From Dyella_A sp035685805 (GTDB lineage: Bacteria; Pseudomonadota; Gammaproteobacteria; Xanthomonadales; Rhodanobacteraceae): a stretch of DNA of 64,000 nucleotides. A program made the translations under genes and the position numbers. The stretch is taken from NCBI RefSeq assembly GCF_035685805.1, contig NZ_DASSAB010000060.1, positions 1-64,000 on the forward strand, read 5' to 3'. A model generated the notes under the pieces. That model was not told the origin of the DNA. It saw nothing but the letters and a program-made list of their open reading frames with translations, and did no database searches. Positions within the stretch are counted from its first letter, which is position 1, and each line of letters opens with the position of its first letter. This document shows positions 16,899 through 25,701 of this stretch, piece after piece.

Positions 16899-18794
16899 GT
16901 GAGCCACACCATCACCCTGGACGGCAGCAGTCTCACCCGCAAGCAGCTGGTCGCCGTCGCCCGCGGCGGCGCGTCGGTGCAGCTGGATTCCGGCCAGCTC
17001 GCCCGCGTGCAGCGCGCGGCGGACTTCCTCGCCGAGAAGGTGAGCTGCGGCGAGCCGACCTACGGCGTCACCACCGGCTTCGGCTCCAATGCCGACAAGC
17101 TTCTGGGCGCCCATCGCCTGCGTGACGAACTGCCGGGCGGCAACCCGCACCAGCCGGAAGGCACGTTGCTGGACGAGCTGCAGCACAACCTGATCATCAC
17201 CCACGCCGTATGCGTGGGTAAGCCGTTCGCCGAGGACGTGGTGCGGGCGATGCTGGTGATCCGCATCAACACGTTGATGCGCGGGCACTCCGGCATTCGC
17301 GTGTCCACGCTTCAGGCGCTCACCGCCATGCTCAACGCGGGCATCGTGCCGGTGGTGCCGGAGAAGGGTTCGGTCGGCGCCAGTGGCGATCTCGCGCCGC
17401 TGTCGCACCTGGCGATCGTGCTGCTGGGCGGCGGCGAGGCGTTCTATCGGGGCGAGCGCATGCCGGGCGCCGAGGCGCTGAAGCGCGCCGGGCTGGAACC
17501 GATCCGCCTGTCGTTCAAGGAAGGCCTGGCGCTGAACAACGGCACCGCACAGATGCTGGCCACTGGCGCGCTGGCGCTGGACACGCTGGAGCGCCTGCTC
17601 GACACCGCCGACCTCGCTGCCGCGATGACCCTGGACGCCTTCGCCGGTCGCAGCGGCGCGCTGCGCGAGGAGGTGCACGCGCTGCGCCCGCATCCGGGTC
17701 AGGTCGAGACCGCCGCCCGCGTGCGCGCGCTGCTGGAAGGCTCGACCCTGGTCGACATTCCGTATCACCTGGTGCCGCGCTTCCGGCAGTGGGCTGCCGA
17801 TGCGTGGAGCACGCCGGAGGATCAGGCGCTCAGCTTCGACATCGGCTGGGAGTGGGTGCCGGCCAACCAGCGCCACGGTCGCGAGGCGTTCTACAGCCGC
17901 TTCCTGCCGTTCAAGGGCGGCAAGAAGCACCAGCCGCAGGACGCCTACAGCCTGCGTTGCATGCCGCAGGTGCACGGCGCGGTGCGTGACGCCTGGGCTC
18001 AGGCCTGCCGCGTGTTCGACATCGAGCTGAACGCGGTCACCGACAACCCGCTGATCTTCCCCGACAACGACGCGGCGCAGTTCATCGAGGAGCAGGTGAT
18101 CTCCGCCGGCCACTTCCACGGCATGCCGCTGGCGCTGGCGATGAGCTACGTGAAGGCGGCGATCCCGGTGCTGGCGTCGATCTCCGAGCGCCGCCTCAAC
18201 AAGCTCGTCGACCCGGCCACCAACGACGGCCTGCCGGCCTTCCTCACCGGCAACGAGGACGCCACCGACTCGGGTTTCATGATCGTGCAGTACACCGCCG
18301 CCGCGCTGGTCAACGACCTGGCCACGCGGGCGCATCCGGCCAGCGTGTATTCGGTGCCGACGAGCGCCAACGCCGAGGACCACGTGTCGATGGGCGCGAA
18401 CGAGGCGCGCCACGTGCTGGAGATGTGCGAGGACCTCGGCCACGTGCTGGCGCTGGAGCTCTACACCGCCGCGCAGGCACTGGATTACCGCGAGGAAATG
18501 CTCAACGCCGCCCGCCGCCTGGCCGCCCGCGGCGACTGGCGCGCGCTGGCCGCCAAGATCACCAACGCGCCGCGCGAGGACAGCCCGCACCACGCCCAGT
18601 TCGTCGAGGAGGTGAAGGCACTCACGGCCGCACTGGCCGAGGTGGGCGATTACCACGCCGGCGCCGCGGTGCGCCGCGCCCATGATCGCCTGCGCCAGCA
18701 CATCAGCTTCATGCACCGCGACCGCGCGATGGACGGCGACGTGCGCACGGTGTGCGAGCTGATCGCCCGTGGCGCCGTGCTCGACGCGGCCTGA
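16899..18794 (+). CDS. histidine / aromatic amino acid ammonia-lyase, long form
   Basis: 631 residues, versus about 510 for classical HutH. The MIO cofactor triad Ala161-Ser162-Gly163 sits in GSVGASGDLAPLSH; YGVTTGFGSNADK, NNGTAQML, QDAYSLRCMPQVHG and SANAEDHVSMG are conserved. The selectivity position reads Thr-His (LIITHAV), close to the Ser-His of histidine lyases and unlike the Phe-Leu of phenylalanine lyases. About 63 residues (284-346) are inserted before QDAYSLRC, and the C-terminus is extended. GTG 16899 has GGAG seven bases upstream. No hutU, hutI or hutG is nearby, so a role other than histidine catabolism is possible. The family is certain, the substrate is not. Confidence 0.85.
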   Translation: MSHTITLDGSSLTRKQLVAVARGGASVQLDSGQLARVQRAADFLAEKVSCGEPTYGVTTGFGSNADKLLGAHRLRDELPGGNPHQPEGTLLDELQHNLIITHAVCVGKPFAEDVVRAMLVIRINTLMRGHSGIRVSTLQALTAMLNAGIVPVVPEKGSVGASGDLAPLSHLAIVLLGGGEAFYRGERMPGAEALKRAGLEPIRLSFKEGLALNNGTAQMLATGALALDTLERLLDTADLAAAMTLDAFAGRSGALREEVHALRPHPGQVETAARVRALLEGSTLVDIPYHLVPRFRQWAADAWSTPEDQALSFDIGWEWVPANQRHGREAFYSRFLPFKGGKKHQPQDAYSLRCMPQVHGAVRDAWAQACRVFDIELNAVTDNPLIFPDNDAAQFIEEQVISAGHFHGMPLALAMSYVKAAIPVLASISERRLNKLVDPATNDGLPAFLTGNEDATDSGFMIVQYTAAALVNDLATRAHPASVYSVPTSANAEDHVSMGANEARHVLEMCEDLGHVLALELYTAAQALDYREEMLNAARRLAARGDWRALAAKITNAPREDSPHHAQFVEEVKALTAALAEVGDYHAGAAVRRAHDRLRQHISFMHRDRAMDGDVRTVCELIARGAVLDAA

Positions 18795-18864
18795 GTGGCG
18801 GACGTTATTTTTTTTTCCTGATCACCCGGCGCGCCAAGCGCGTCGCCTGTTGCCGGAGTTCCTG

Positions 18865-19263
18865 ATGAGCCTGATCCAGACCCCCGTTTCCTTCGGCGAG
18901 CTGATCGACAAGATCACCATCCTGGAGATCAAGTCGCAGCAGATCCGCGACGAAGCCAAGCTGGCCAACGTGCGCACCGAGCTGGACCTGCTCAACGCCA
19001 CCTGGGCCGCGCATCCGGCCTCGCACACCGACATCGCCGACGAGCGCGCCCGCCTGCTGGCGGTGAACCAGGCGCTGTGGGACATCGAGGACCACATCCG
19101 CCTCAAGGAAAAGGCCCAGGCCTTCGACGCCGAGTTCATCGAACTGGCCCGCTCGGTGTACTTCCGCAACGACGAGCGCGCCGCGGTGAAGCGCGAGATC
19201 AACCTCAAGCTGGGCTCGCAACTGGTGGAAGAGAAGTCCTACCAGGATTACCGCGCGTCCTGA
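18865..19263 (+). CDS. DUF6165-type protein
   Basis: 132 residues, highly charged and mainly helical, starting with the conserved-looking VSFGELIDKITILEIKSQQI and continuing with alternating Lys/Glu heptads (LKEKAQAFDAEFIELARSVYFRNDERAAVKREIN). I recognise it as a DUF6165-like protein, which tends to occur near LPS or glycan genes; no activity is known. ATG 18865 follows CCGGAG. It lies 70 bp behind the ammonia-lyase and may be co-transcribed with it. Confidence 0.65.
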   Translation: MSLIQTPVSFGELIDKITILEIKSQQIRDEAKLANVRTELDLLNATWAAHPASHTDIADERARLLAVNQALWDIEDHIRLKEKAQAFDAEFIELARSVYFRNDERAAVKREINLKLGSQLVEEKSYQDYRAS

Positions 19264-19382
19264 TCCGGCGCTTGAGCGGGCGAAGCGTGGGCGTGCGCCC
19301 GGCGGTACGGTCTCTCGCGTGGACGCCCGCCTGCGCTGTCGTGGAGCGGCCCTCGGTGGGTGGCAGGCGAGCCCTCCTGGGG

Positions 19383-19462
19383 CGTCATTCCCGCGAAAGC
19401 GGGAATCCATGTTGACAGTGTCGCCCAGGGCCAGATGGATCCTAGCTTCGCGGGACTGACGC
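19383..19462. repeat. decayed copy of the inverted-repeat element
   Basis: The left arm (19383-19410) matches the element at 16357 almost exactly. The right arm (19435-19462) has several substitutions, so the palindrome is imperfect. It lies in a 349-bp gap (19264-19612) between convergent genes in which I see no gene and no other element. Confidence 0.75.
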
Positions 19463-19612
19463 CGAGGAAGAAGGAGGGTGCTGCGCGCTTCCCCATCGGC
19501 AAGGCTTGCATCTTGTGGGTGACAAGAGGCACGGCAGGGAGTGGGTTGCCGCTTGCGCGGGGGCTTTCCCTGCCCCGAATTCACAGTCACCGTTCCGCTG
19601 ACGGCAGCGTGG

Positions 19613-20653
19613 TCAGAAACCCCGCGCCGCAGCGAATGCCTCGAAGCGCTCGATCACGTCATCCACCGTGATCAGGTCCATCACGCCAGGCTTTTCGATC
19701 TTGGCGCCCCAGGGCAGTGCGCTGGCCGGCTTGCCGAGGAAGTGCCGCGCCGCGTCGTCATACCGGTTCACGCACCAGCGGCGGTCGGAGTAGGGGCCCG
19801 AGCGATCCGGGTTGCTGGCTGCGTGCAGGCCCAGCACGGCAGTGCCCACGGCATTGGCCATGTGCATGGGGCCGGAGTCGGGGGTCAGCAGCAGCGATGC
19901 GCGCGCGAACATCGCCAGCGCGCGTTTGAGGGTGTCCTTGCCGGTGAGGTCCAGTGGCGCTCGGGTGCAGGCGGCGAGCACGGCGTCGGCCATGGCACGT
20001 TCCTGCGCGGACGGCCCGCCGACCAGCGCCACACGCCAGTGCCGCGCCAGCGCGTGATCGATCACCGCGGCGTAACGCTCGGTGCGCCAGTTGCGCAAGG
20101 CGTGGCTGGAGGTCGGGCTGACCAGCAGCACGGGGAGATCATCCGGCCACTGCGCCTGCGCCCAGGCGCGGTCTGCGTCGGGCACGGGAATGTCCCAACG
20201 CACCTGCGTCTGCTTCAGCCCCAGTGGTTCGCAAAAGCTGCCCATGGCGTCGAGCACGTGCTCGCCGCTGCGTGCGGGGATGCGCTCGTTGACCACCAGG
20301 CTGTGCAGGTCCTTCGAACGGGCGCGGTCGTAGCCGATGCGCCGCTCGGCGCGGATGCCAAGGCTCAGAAGGTTGGAGCGCAGCGCCACCTGCATCTGCA
20401 GCAGGGCGTCGAAACGCTGGCCTTTCAGCTCCGCGTGCACCGCGCGCATGCCGGGACGCCCGGCGTCCTTGTCGAAGGTGACGAAACGCACGCCCGGCAG
20501 GTCGCCCACCAGCCGGCGCTCCAGCTTGCCGACGATCCACGTGAGCACGGTGTGCGGCCAGGCATGTTGCAGCGTGCGCACCAGGGGCACGACGTGGGTG
20601 ACGTCGCCGATGGCGGACGTGCGCAGCAGGCAGATTGAGTCGGGAGCGGGCAT
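19613..20653 (-). CDS. glycosyltransferase family 9 (heptosyltransferase-like)
   Basis: 346 residues with the GT9 layout of ADP-heptose:LPS heptosyltransferases: N-terminal ICLLRTSAIGDVTHVVPLVR, the inter-domain stretch VLLVSPTSSHALRNWRTERYAAVI, and the donor-binding motif TPDSGPMHMANAVGTAVLGLH (about 259-279). It would transfer a heptose or similar sugar to the LPS inner core at the cytoplasmic face of the inner membrane. The divergent neighbour is Kdo kinase, another inner-core enzyme, which supports this. The exact acceptor (WaaC, WaaF or other) cannot be read. Confidence 0.88.
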   Translation of the reverse strand: MPAPDSICLLRTSAIGDVTHVVPLVRTLQHAWPHTVLTWIVGKLERRLVGDLPGVRFVTFDKDAGRPGMRAVHAELKGQRFDALLQMQVALRSNLLSLGIRAERRIGYDRARSKDLHSLVVNERIPARSGEHVLDAMGSFCEPLGLKQTQVRWDIPVPDADRAWAQAQWPDDLPVLLVSPTSSHALRNWRTERYAAVIDHALARHWRVALVGGPSAQERAMADAVLAACTRAPLDLTGKDTLKRALAMFARASLLLTPDSGPMHMANAVGTAVLGLHAASNPDRSGPYSDRRWCVNRYDDAARHFLGKPASALPWGAKIEKPGVMDLITVDDVIERFEAFAAARGF

Positions 20654-20708
20654 CGGCGTGGGCTGGACCGGCTTGGGCTGAGGTGGCTTGGGCTAGACTT
20701 GCCCGGCC

Positions 20709-21473
20709 ATGAATGCAGACAACGCCACGAACAGGCCGGGCACGATCGTGCGTGAACAGATCCGCCGGAATGCGGAAGGAGTGATTCTGTTCGACCGCGG
20801 GGTGTCGCCACAAGTCGACCACGACTGGTTCGATCCCGATCACTGGCGCCGCCACGGCGTGCTGCAATCGCAGCCGGGCGGTCGCGGCGGAGTGGCGGTG
20901 ATCGATACGCCTGCCGGCGAATGCGTGTTGCGCCATTACCGTCGTGGCGGAGCGATCGCCGTGCTGATGGGCGATCGCTATCTCTGGACCGGCGCCGCCC
21001 GCACGCGGTGTTTCCGCGAATTCCGCCTGCTGCAGGCGCTCTGCACGCGGGGACTGCCGGTGCCCGAGCCGGTGGCGGTGCGCTACCGCCGGCGCGGCCT
21101 GTGGTACAGCGCGGACCTGATCACCCGGCGCATCCTGCGCAGCGACACCCTGGCAGTGCGCATGACGATGGCCGGCATCGACAGTGACCTGGCCGGGGAG
21201 GTCGGTGCACTGGTGGCGCGATTCCACCGCGAAGGCGTCTGGCACGCGGATCTCAACGCGCACAATGTGCTGGTCGGACCGGACGGGCTGTACCTGATCG
21301 ATTTCGACCGTGGCCGGTTCCGCCCGGTTGCGTCGGGCTGGCGGTTGGCGAACCTGCAGCGCCTGCGGCGCTCGCTGTTGAAGCTGGGCGCGGCCGATGG
21401 CCACGGCGATGGATTCGAGCGCGATGTGTGGGCGCCGCTGCTGCGCGGCTACGAGCGGACCTTCGGCGCATGA
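20709..21473 (+). CDS. kdkA: 3-deoxy-D-manno-octulosonic acid (Kdo) kinase
   Basis: 254 residues. KdkA phosphorylates Kdo of the LPS inner core with ATP. It is a small eukaryotic-like kinase fold: catalytic loop WHADLNAHNVLV (about 178-189) and metal-binding IDFDRGRFRP (about 198-207). The conserved FREFRLLQALCTRGLPVPEPV is also present. Xanthomonads and Haemophilus use a phosphorylated single Kdo, so this fits the inferred lineage. Its start is 55 bp from the divergent GT9 gene. The stop overlaps the next start (ATGA). Confidence 0.88.
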   Translation: MNADNATNRPGTIVREQIRRNAEGVILFDRGVSPQVDHDWFDPDHWRRHGVLQSQPGGRGGVAVIDTPAGECVLRHYRRGGAIAVLMGDRYLWTGAARTRCFREFRLLQALCTRGLPVPEPVAVRYRRRGLWYSADLITRRILRSDTLAVRMTMAGIDSDLAGEVGALVARFHREGVWHADLNAHNVLVGPDGLYLIDFDRGRFRPVASGWRLANLQRLRRSLLKLGAADGHGDGFERDVWAPLLRGYERTFGA

Positions 21474-22228
21474 GTTGGGCGCTGCATTTTCTCGGTACCG
21501 GTGCGGCGCATGCGGTGGAGCTGGGGTCGTCGGCGGCAGTGATCGAGCGCGACGGCGCGCCGCTGCTGCTGATCGACTGCGGACCGGACACGCTGGACCG
21601 TTATCAGCGGGCGTACGGCGACGTGCCCACGGCGCTCTACATCACCCACACGCACATGGATCACGTGGCGGGGCTGGAGCGGCTGTTCTTCAAGCTGTGG
21701 TTCGATCCGCAGCGGCGCGGGTGCGTGCGGTTGTTCCTGCATGCCGAGCTGCTGCCCTGGCTGCAGATGCGCGTGGCCGACTACCCCGGCGCGCTGGCCG
21801 AGGGCGGCGTCAATTTCTGGGAGGCGTTCCGGCTGGTGCCGTGCACGCGCGGGTTCTGGCTGGACGGATGCTGGTTCGACGTGTTCGCCACCCGGCACCA
21901 TCGGCCCAGCACATCGTGGGGCGTGGCACTGCGCGGCAGCGTCGTCTACACCGGCGATACCCGTCCGGTACCCGAGCAGCTGGCGGTGCATGCGCCGGGC
22001 GACGAACGCGTGGCGCACGACTGCGGGCTGGTCGGCAACCCGTCGCACACCGGCGTGGATGATCTCGAACGCGAGTACGACGCGGCCCTGCGCGCCAGGC
22101 TCGTGCTCTACCACTACGGCAGCGCGGCCGACGGCGACGCGCTCGCCGCACGCGGATTCCAGGTCGCCCGGTCCGGCGATCGGATCGCGCTGGCGCCGCC
22201 CTCGCCACCACGCGCGGACGCCGGCTGA
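21470..22228 (+). CDS. MBL-fold metal-dependent hydrolase
   Basis: 252 residues. Metallo-beta-lactamase fold: the strand LHFLGTGAAHA at the N-terminus, metal-binding THTHMDHVAGLE (about 59-70, HxHxDH), FATRHHRPS, and TGDTRPVPEQL supplying the bridging Asp. The general pattern is that of the RNase Z / phosphodiesterase-like branch, but the substrate is unknown. Translation is coupled to kdkA by a 4-base overlap, hinting at an envelope or nucleotide-linked role. Confidence 0.82.
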   Translation: MSWALHFLGTGAAHAVELGSSAAVIERDGAPLLLIDCGPDTLDRYQRAYGDVPTALYITHTHMDHVAGLERLFFKLWFDPQRRGCVRLFLHAELLPWLQMRVADYPGALAEGGVNFWEAFRLVPCTRGFWLDGCWFDVFATRHHRPSTSWGVALRGSVVYTGDTRPVPEQLAVHAPGDERVAHDCGLVGNPSHTGVDDLEREYDAALRARLVLYHYGSAADGDALAARGFQVARSGDRIALAPPSPPRADAG

Positions 22229-22390
22229 CCGCGCGGTTGCGCTTGTCTCGGCTTGGGCGTGCGGCTATCCTTCCGCTTCTTTGCCGGGAGCGGATGACCC
22301 GGCAGGCAGGGTCCGGCACGGCGACGTTCCGGCTCCTGTCACCGGAAGCCACGCGGCGAAGCCGCTGGCGCATCCGGTGCGGAGTTTTGC

Positions 22391-22483
22391 GGAGAGGTGT
22401 CCGAGTGGTTGAAGGAGCACGCCTGGAAAGTGTGTATACGGCTAAACCCCGTATCGAGGGTTCGAATCCCTCTCTCTCCGCCA
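22391..22483 (+). tRNA. tRNA-Ser (anticodon GGA)
   Basis: A 93-base class II tRNA with a long variable arm and encoded CCA (22481-22483). The anticodon loop CTGGAAA gives GGA, reading TCC and TCT. The acceptor GGAGAGG pairs with TCTCTCC. A possible promoter lies upstream (TTGTCT 22243-22248, 17-bp spacer, TATCCT 22266-22271), but it would leave a 115-base 5' leader. Confidence 0.97.
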
Positions 22484-22495
22484 GTTTCTAGCATG

Positions 22496-22524
22496 CGCTT
22501 CGGCGGTCCGGCCGAAGCGGTTTT
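22496..22524 (+). terminator. Rho-independent terminator after tRNA-Ser
   Basis: A 9-bp perfect stem CGCTTCGGC/GCCGAAGCG with a 6-base loop, followed by G and four T. It lies between tRNA-Ser and 4.5S RNA, only about 10 bases before the latter. Confidence 0.8.
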
Positions 22525-22533
22525 ACTGTCTAT

Positions 22534-22646
22534 GGTGGCCCCGTCGGTCCCCCCGCGACGATAGTTCGTAAACCCCGCCAGGTCCGGAAGGAAGCAACGG
22601 TAGCGAATGATTCGGGCGCCGGGGTGTGGCTGGCGGGGCCGCCGCC
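22534..22646 (+). ncRNA. ffs: 4.5S RNA (signal recognition particle RNA)
   Basis: About 113 bases that fold into one long hairpin: GGTGGCCCCG at the 5' end pairs with the 3' CGGGGCCGCC. The apical domain carries the Ffh-binding signature GTCCGGAAGGAAGCAAC (SRP domain IV). It works with Ffh in co-translational targeting to the inner membrane. The 3' end runs into TTTT. Its place upstream of dnaX matches gammaproteobacterial gene order. The 240 bp from here to dnaX show no gene. Confidence 0.95.
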
Positions 22647-22888
22647 TTTTCGGGGACGCCATGGGCCCGCGGTCGCGTCGGTGCGGTATGGCCGCACGCT
22701 GCCTCCGCGGACGCCGCGCGGCTGACTTGCCCGCGTCGACTTGGCACAATCGGGATTCGCCCCAAGATCTGTCGGCCAACGCACCCCTTCGCCCGCTCCG
22801 GTCGTCGGCCGTGCCGGAACGCGACGGCATCGCGGGCCGGTCGTCCGCAACCGGGCGACGCATGAACGTCTCGAGCAGGCTTTAACGC

Positions 22889-24607
22889 ATGTCCTATCAG
22901 GTTCTCGCGCGCAAGTGGCGCCCCCGCAAGTTCGCCGAGCTGGTGGGCCAGGAGCACGTGGTGCGCGCGCTCACCAACGCGCTCGACACCGGCCGCATGC
23001 ATCACGCCTACCTGTTCACCGGCACCCGCGGCGTGGGCAAGACCACGATCGCGCGCATCTTCGCCAAGTCGCTGAACTGCGAGCGCGGCGAGTCGGCCGA
23101 TCCGTGCGGCGAGTGCTCGGTGTGCACGGCGGTGGACGCAGGACGTTTCGTCGACCTGCTCGAGATCGACGCGGCCAGCAACACCGGCGTGGACGACGTG
23201 CGCGAGGTGATCGAGAACGCGCAGTACGCGCCCTCGCGCGGCCGCTTCAAGGTGTATCTGGTGGACGAGGTGCACATGCTCTCCAAGCCGGCGTTCAACG
23301 CGCTGCTGAAGACGCTGGAAGAGCCGCCGCCGCACGTGAAGTTCCTGCTCGCCACCACCGACCCGCAGAAGCTGCCGGTGACCGTGCTGTCGCGCTGCCT
23401 GAAGTTCAACCTCAAGCGCCTGCTGCCGGATCAGATCTCCGGGCAGATGAGGCACATCCTGGCGGCCGAAAACCTCGCCTACGAGGATGCCGCGATCATC
23501 GAACTGGCGCGTGGCGCCGACGGCTCCCTGCGCGACGGCCTGTCGCTGCTGGATCAGGCGATCGCCTACGGCGGCGGTGCACTCAAGGCCGACGACGTGC
23601 GGGCGATGCTGGGTAGCGTGGCGCGCGGTCAGGTATTCGGATTGCTCCAGGCACTGGCAGCTGGGCAGGGCGAAACCCTGATGCTCGAATGCGCTCGCAT
23701 CGCCTCGTATTCGCCGGACTTTGGCGGCGTGCTGGACGACGTCGCTGCGGTACTGCATCGCATCCAGTTGATGCAGCTGGTGCCGGGTTACCGGCTCGAA
23801 GCGGGCGATGAGAGCGGCTCGGAGCAACTGGAGGCGCTGGCGGCCCAGTTCGAGCCAGAGGACGTGCAGCTGTACTACCAGATTGCCACCACCGGGCGAC
23901 GCGATCTGACCCTGGCGCCGGACGCGCGCACCGGTTTCGAGATGGCGGTGTTGCGCATGCTCGCCTTCCGCCCCGGCGAACCTGCGCAGGCCGGCAGCGC
24001 TGCGCCACGCCCGGCACCCGCTCGCGCTCCGGCATCCCATGCCGCGCCCACGCCCGGCGCCGCGGCATCGGCTCCGCGTGCTGCCGCGCCCGCTCGTCCC
24101 GAAGCGGCGGGGGCCCGGCAGTCGTCACCGGCTGCGGTCGCCGTGCCGGCGCCGGAGCTGGCCACCGCGCCCCCGGCTACCGCGCCCGCCGCGCCGGCCA
24201 CCGTGCCGCTCGATGCGCAGGGCCTGCCCGACTGGGCAGTCATCGTCGAGCGCGCGGCGCTGCGCGGTCCGCTGGGCCAGCTGGCCCAGAATGCGGCCCC
24301 GCGCAGCCGCGAAGGGCAGACCCTGACGCTGGTGCTGCAGGCTGCGCACATGCACCTGGCGGTGGAGCCGATGGTGAGCCAGATGGAAGAGCGCATCGGC
24401 GACGTGCTGGGCGAACGGATCCGACTCAAATTCACCAGCGACGTCGCAGCAGTGCTGCACACGCCGGCGGCGCGCGCGGCCGAGGCCCGCGACGCGGCCC
24501 AGGCGCAGGCGGTGCAGTCGATCGAGGAAGATCCCCTGGTGCAGGCGCTCAAGCGCGACTTTGGCGCCCGCGTGGTGCCGCAATCCATCAAGCCCGTGCA
24601 GGGCTGA
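22889..24607 (+). CDS. dnaX: DNA polymerase III subunit gamma/tau
   Basis: 572 residues. DnaX is the clamp-loader ATPase. The AAA+ core has the P-loop GTRGVGKTTIARI (about 45-57), a zinc site with cysteines in NCERGES...CGECSVC, Walker B VYLVDEVHML, sensor 1 LATTDPQKLPVTVLSRC, then lid and collar domains. A Pro/Ala-rich linker (about 365-450) leads to the tau domain that binds polymerase alpha. I see no A-rich slippery heptamer, so production of a short gamma form by frameshifting is not evident. First gene of dnaX-ybaB-recR. Confidence 0.97.
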   Translation: MSYQVLARKWRPRKFAELVGQEHVVRALTNALDTGRMHHAYLFTGTRGVGKTTIARIFAKSLNCERGESADPCGECSVCTAVDAGRFVDLLEIDAASNTGVDDVREVIENAQYAPSRGRFKVYLVDEVHMLSKPAFNALLKTLEEPPPHVKFLLATTDPQKLPVTVLSRCLKFNLKRLLPDQISGQMRHILAAENLAYEDAAIIELARGADGSLRDGLSLLDQAIAYGGGALKADDVRAMLGSVARGQVFGLLQALAAGQGETLMLECARIASYSPDFGGVLDDVAAVLHRIQLMQLVPGYRLEAGDESGSEQLEALAAQFEPEDVQLYYQIATTGRRDLTLAPDARTGFEMAVLRMLAFRPGEPAQAGSAAPRPAPARAPASHAAPTPGAAASAPRAAAPARPEAAGARQSSPAAVAVPAPELATAPPATAPAAPATVPLDAQGLPDWAVIVERAALRGPLGQLAQNAAPRSREGQTLTLVLQAAHMHLAVEPMVSQMEERIGDVLGERIRLKFTSDVAAVLHTPAARAAEARDAAQAQAVQSIEEDPLVQALKRDFGARVVPQSIKPVQG

Positions 24608-24631
24608 TCACGAACCGACGGAGAACGTGCG

Positions 24632-24955
24632 ATGAGAGGACAGATCGGCCAGTTGATGCAGCAGGCCCAGCGCATGCAGGAAGACATGAAGCGTGCGCAG
24701 GAAGAGATCGCCCGGCTGGAAGTCACCGGCAGCGCCGGCGGCGGCCTGGTCACCGTGCTGATGACCGGCGCCCACGAAGTGCGACGCGTGCAGATCGACC
24801 GCAAGCTGTTCGCCGATGACCCGGAGATGGCCGAAGATCTGGTTGCCGCCGCCGTGAACGATGCGGTGAACAAGGTAGCCGCGGTGAGCAAGGATCGCCT
24901 GGGCGGCGTCACCGCCGGCATGAACCTGCCACCGGGCTTCAAGATGCCGTTCTGA
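24632..24955 (+). CDS. ybaB: YbaB/EbfC nucleoid-associated protein
   Basis: 107 residues, a normal length. N-terminal coiled coil LMQQAQRMQEDMKRAQEEIARLEV, then ITGSAGGGLV-like core and KVAAVSKDRLGGVTAGMNLPPGFKMPF, the standard C-terminus. It binds DNA as a dimer. It sits between dnaX and recR as in most proteobacteria, with 24 bp after dnaX. Confidence 0.96.
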   Translation: MRGQIGQLMQQAQRMQEDMKRAQEEIARLEVTGSAGGGLVTVLMTGAHEVRRVQIDRKLFADDPEMAEDLVAAAVNDAVNKVAAVSKDRLGGVTAGMNLPPGFKMPF

Positions 24956-25049
24956 AGACCCAGGTGACGGGTGCGCGTGTCTGGCGCGCTCCCTCTGATG
25001 CTACGTATCTGCCGCGCCGCCCGTCCCATCCACAGGCCTTGATCCGTCC

Positions 25050-25652
25050 ATGTCCTCGTCCTCGCCACTGCTTGCCGAACTCATCGAGGCGCTGCGCTGC
25101 CTGCCCGGCGTGGGCGGCAAAAGCGCACAGCGCATGGCGTTCCACCTGCTGGAGCGCGAGCGCGAGCGGGGCCTGAAGCTGGCCGGCGCGCTGGAGCAGG
25201 CGATGCAGCGCATCGGCAACTGCAGCCGCTGCCGCAATTTCAGCGAAGAGCCAGTCTGCGCGCTGTGCGCCAGCACCAGCCGGGACCGCCAGGTGCTGTG
25301 CGTGGTCGAGTCGCCGACCGACCTGGCTGCGGTGGAGCAGGCCACCGGATACCGCGGCCAATACTTCGTACTGCTCGGCCGGCTGTCGCCGCTGGACGGC
25401 CTGGGACCGCGCGAGCTGGGTCTGCACCTGCTGACCGATCGGCTGGCCGAGGGCGAGATCGAGGAGCTGATCATTGCCACCAGCCCCACGGTGGAGGGCG
25501 AGGCCACGTCACATTACCTGGCGCAGCTCGCGCGGGCCGGTGGCGCGCGTCCGACGCGGCTGGCGCACGGCGTGCCGCTGGGCGGCGAACTCGAATACGT
25601 CGACCGCGGCACCCTGGCGCACGCGTTCGGCAGCCGCCAGGCGCTGGAATGA
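25050..25652 (+). CDS. recR: recombination protein RecR
   Basis: 200 residues. RecR loads RecA with RecF and RecO at gapped DNA. A helix-hairpin-helix is seen in LRCLPGVGGKSAQRMAFHLL (about 13-32), a C4 zinc finger in CSRCRNFSEEPVCALC (about 57-72), and the Toprim domain from VLCVVESPTDLAAVE onward. The C-terminal YVDRGTLAHAFGSRQAL is typical. Third gene of the dnaX-ybaB-recR block. Confidence 0.97.
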   Translation: MSSSSPLLAELIEALRCLPGVGGKSAQRMAFHLLERERERGLKLAGALEQAMQRIGNCSRCRNFSEEPVCALCASTSRDRQVLCVVESPTDLAAVEQATGYRGQYFVLLGRLSPLDGLGPRELGLHLLTDRLAEGEIEELIIATSPTVEGEATSHYLAQLARAGGARPTRLAHGVPLGGELEYVDRGTLAHAFGSRQALE

Positions 25653-25701
25653 GCGGTACCGTCGCGCGGCGACCTCGCACACCCCTGGCCGGCACGAACC
25701 G

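Noticed and set aside
22889..24607. Programmed frameshift in dnaX
   Set aside because: No slippery A-rich heptamer was seen by eye.
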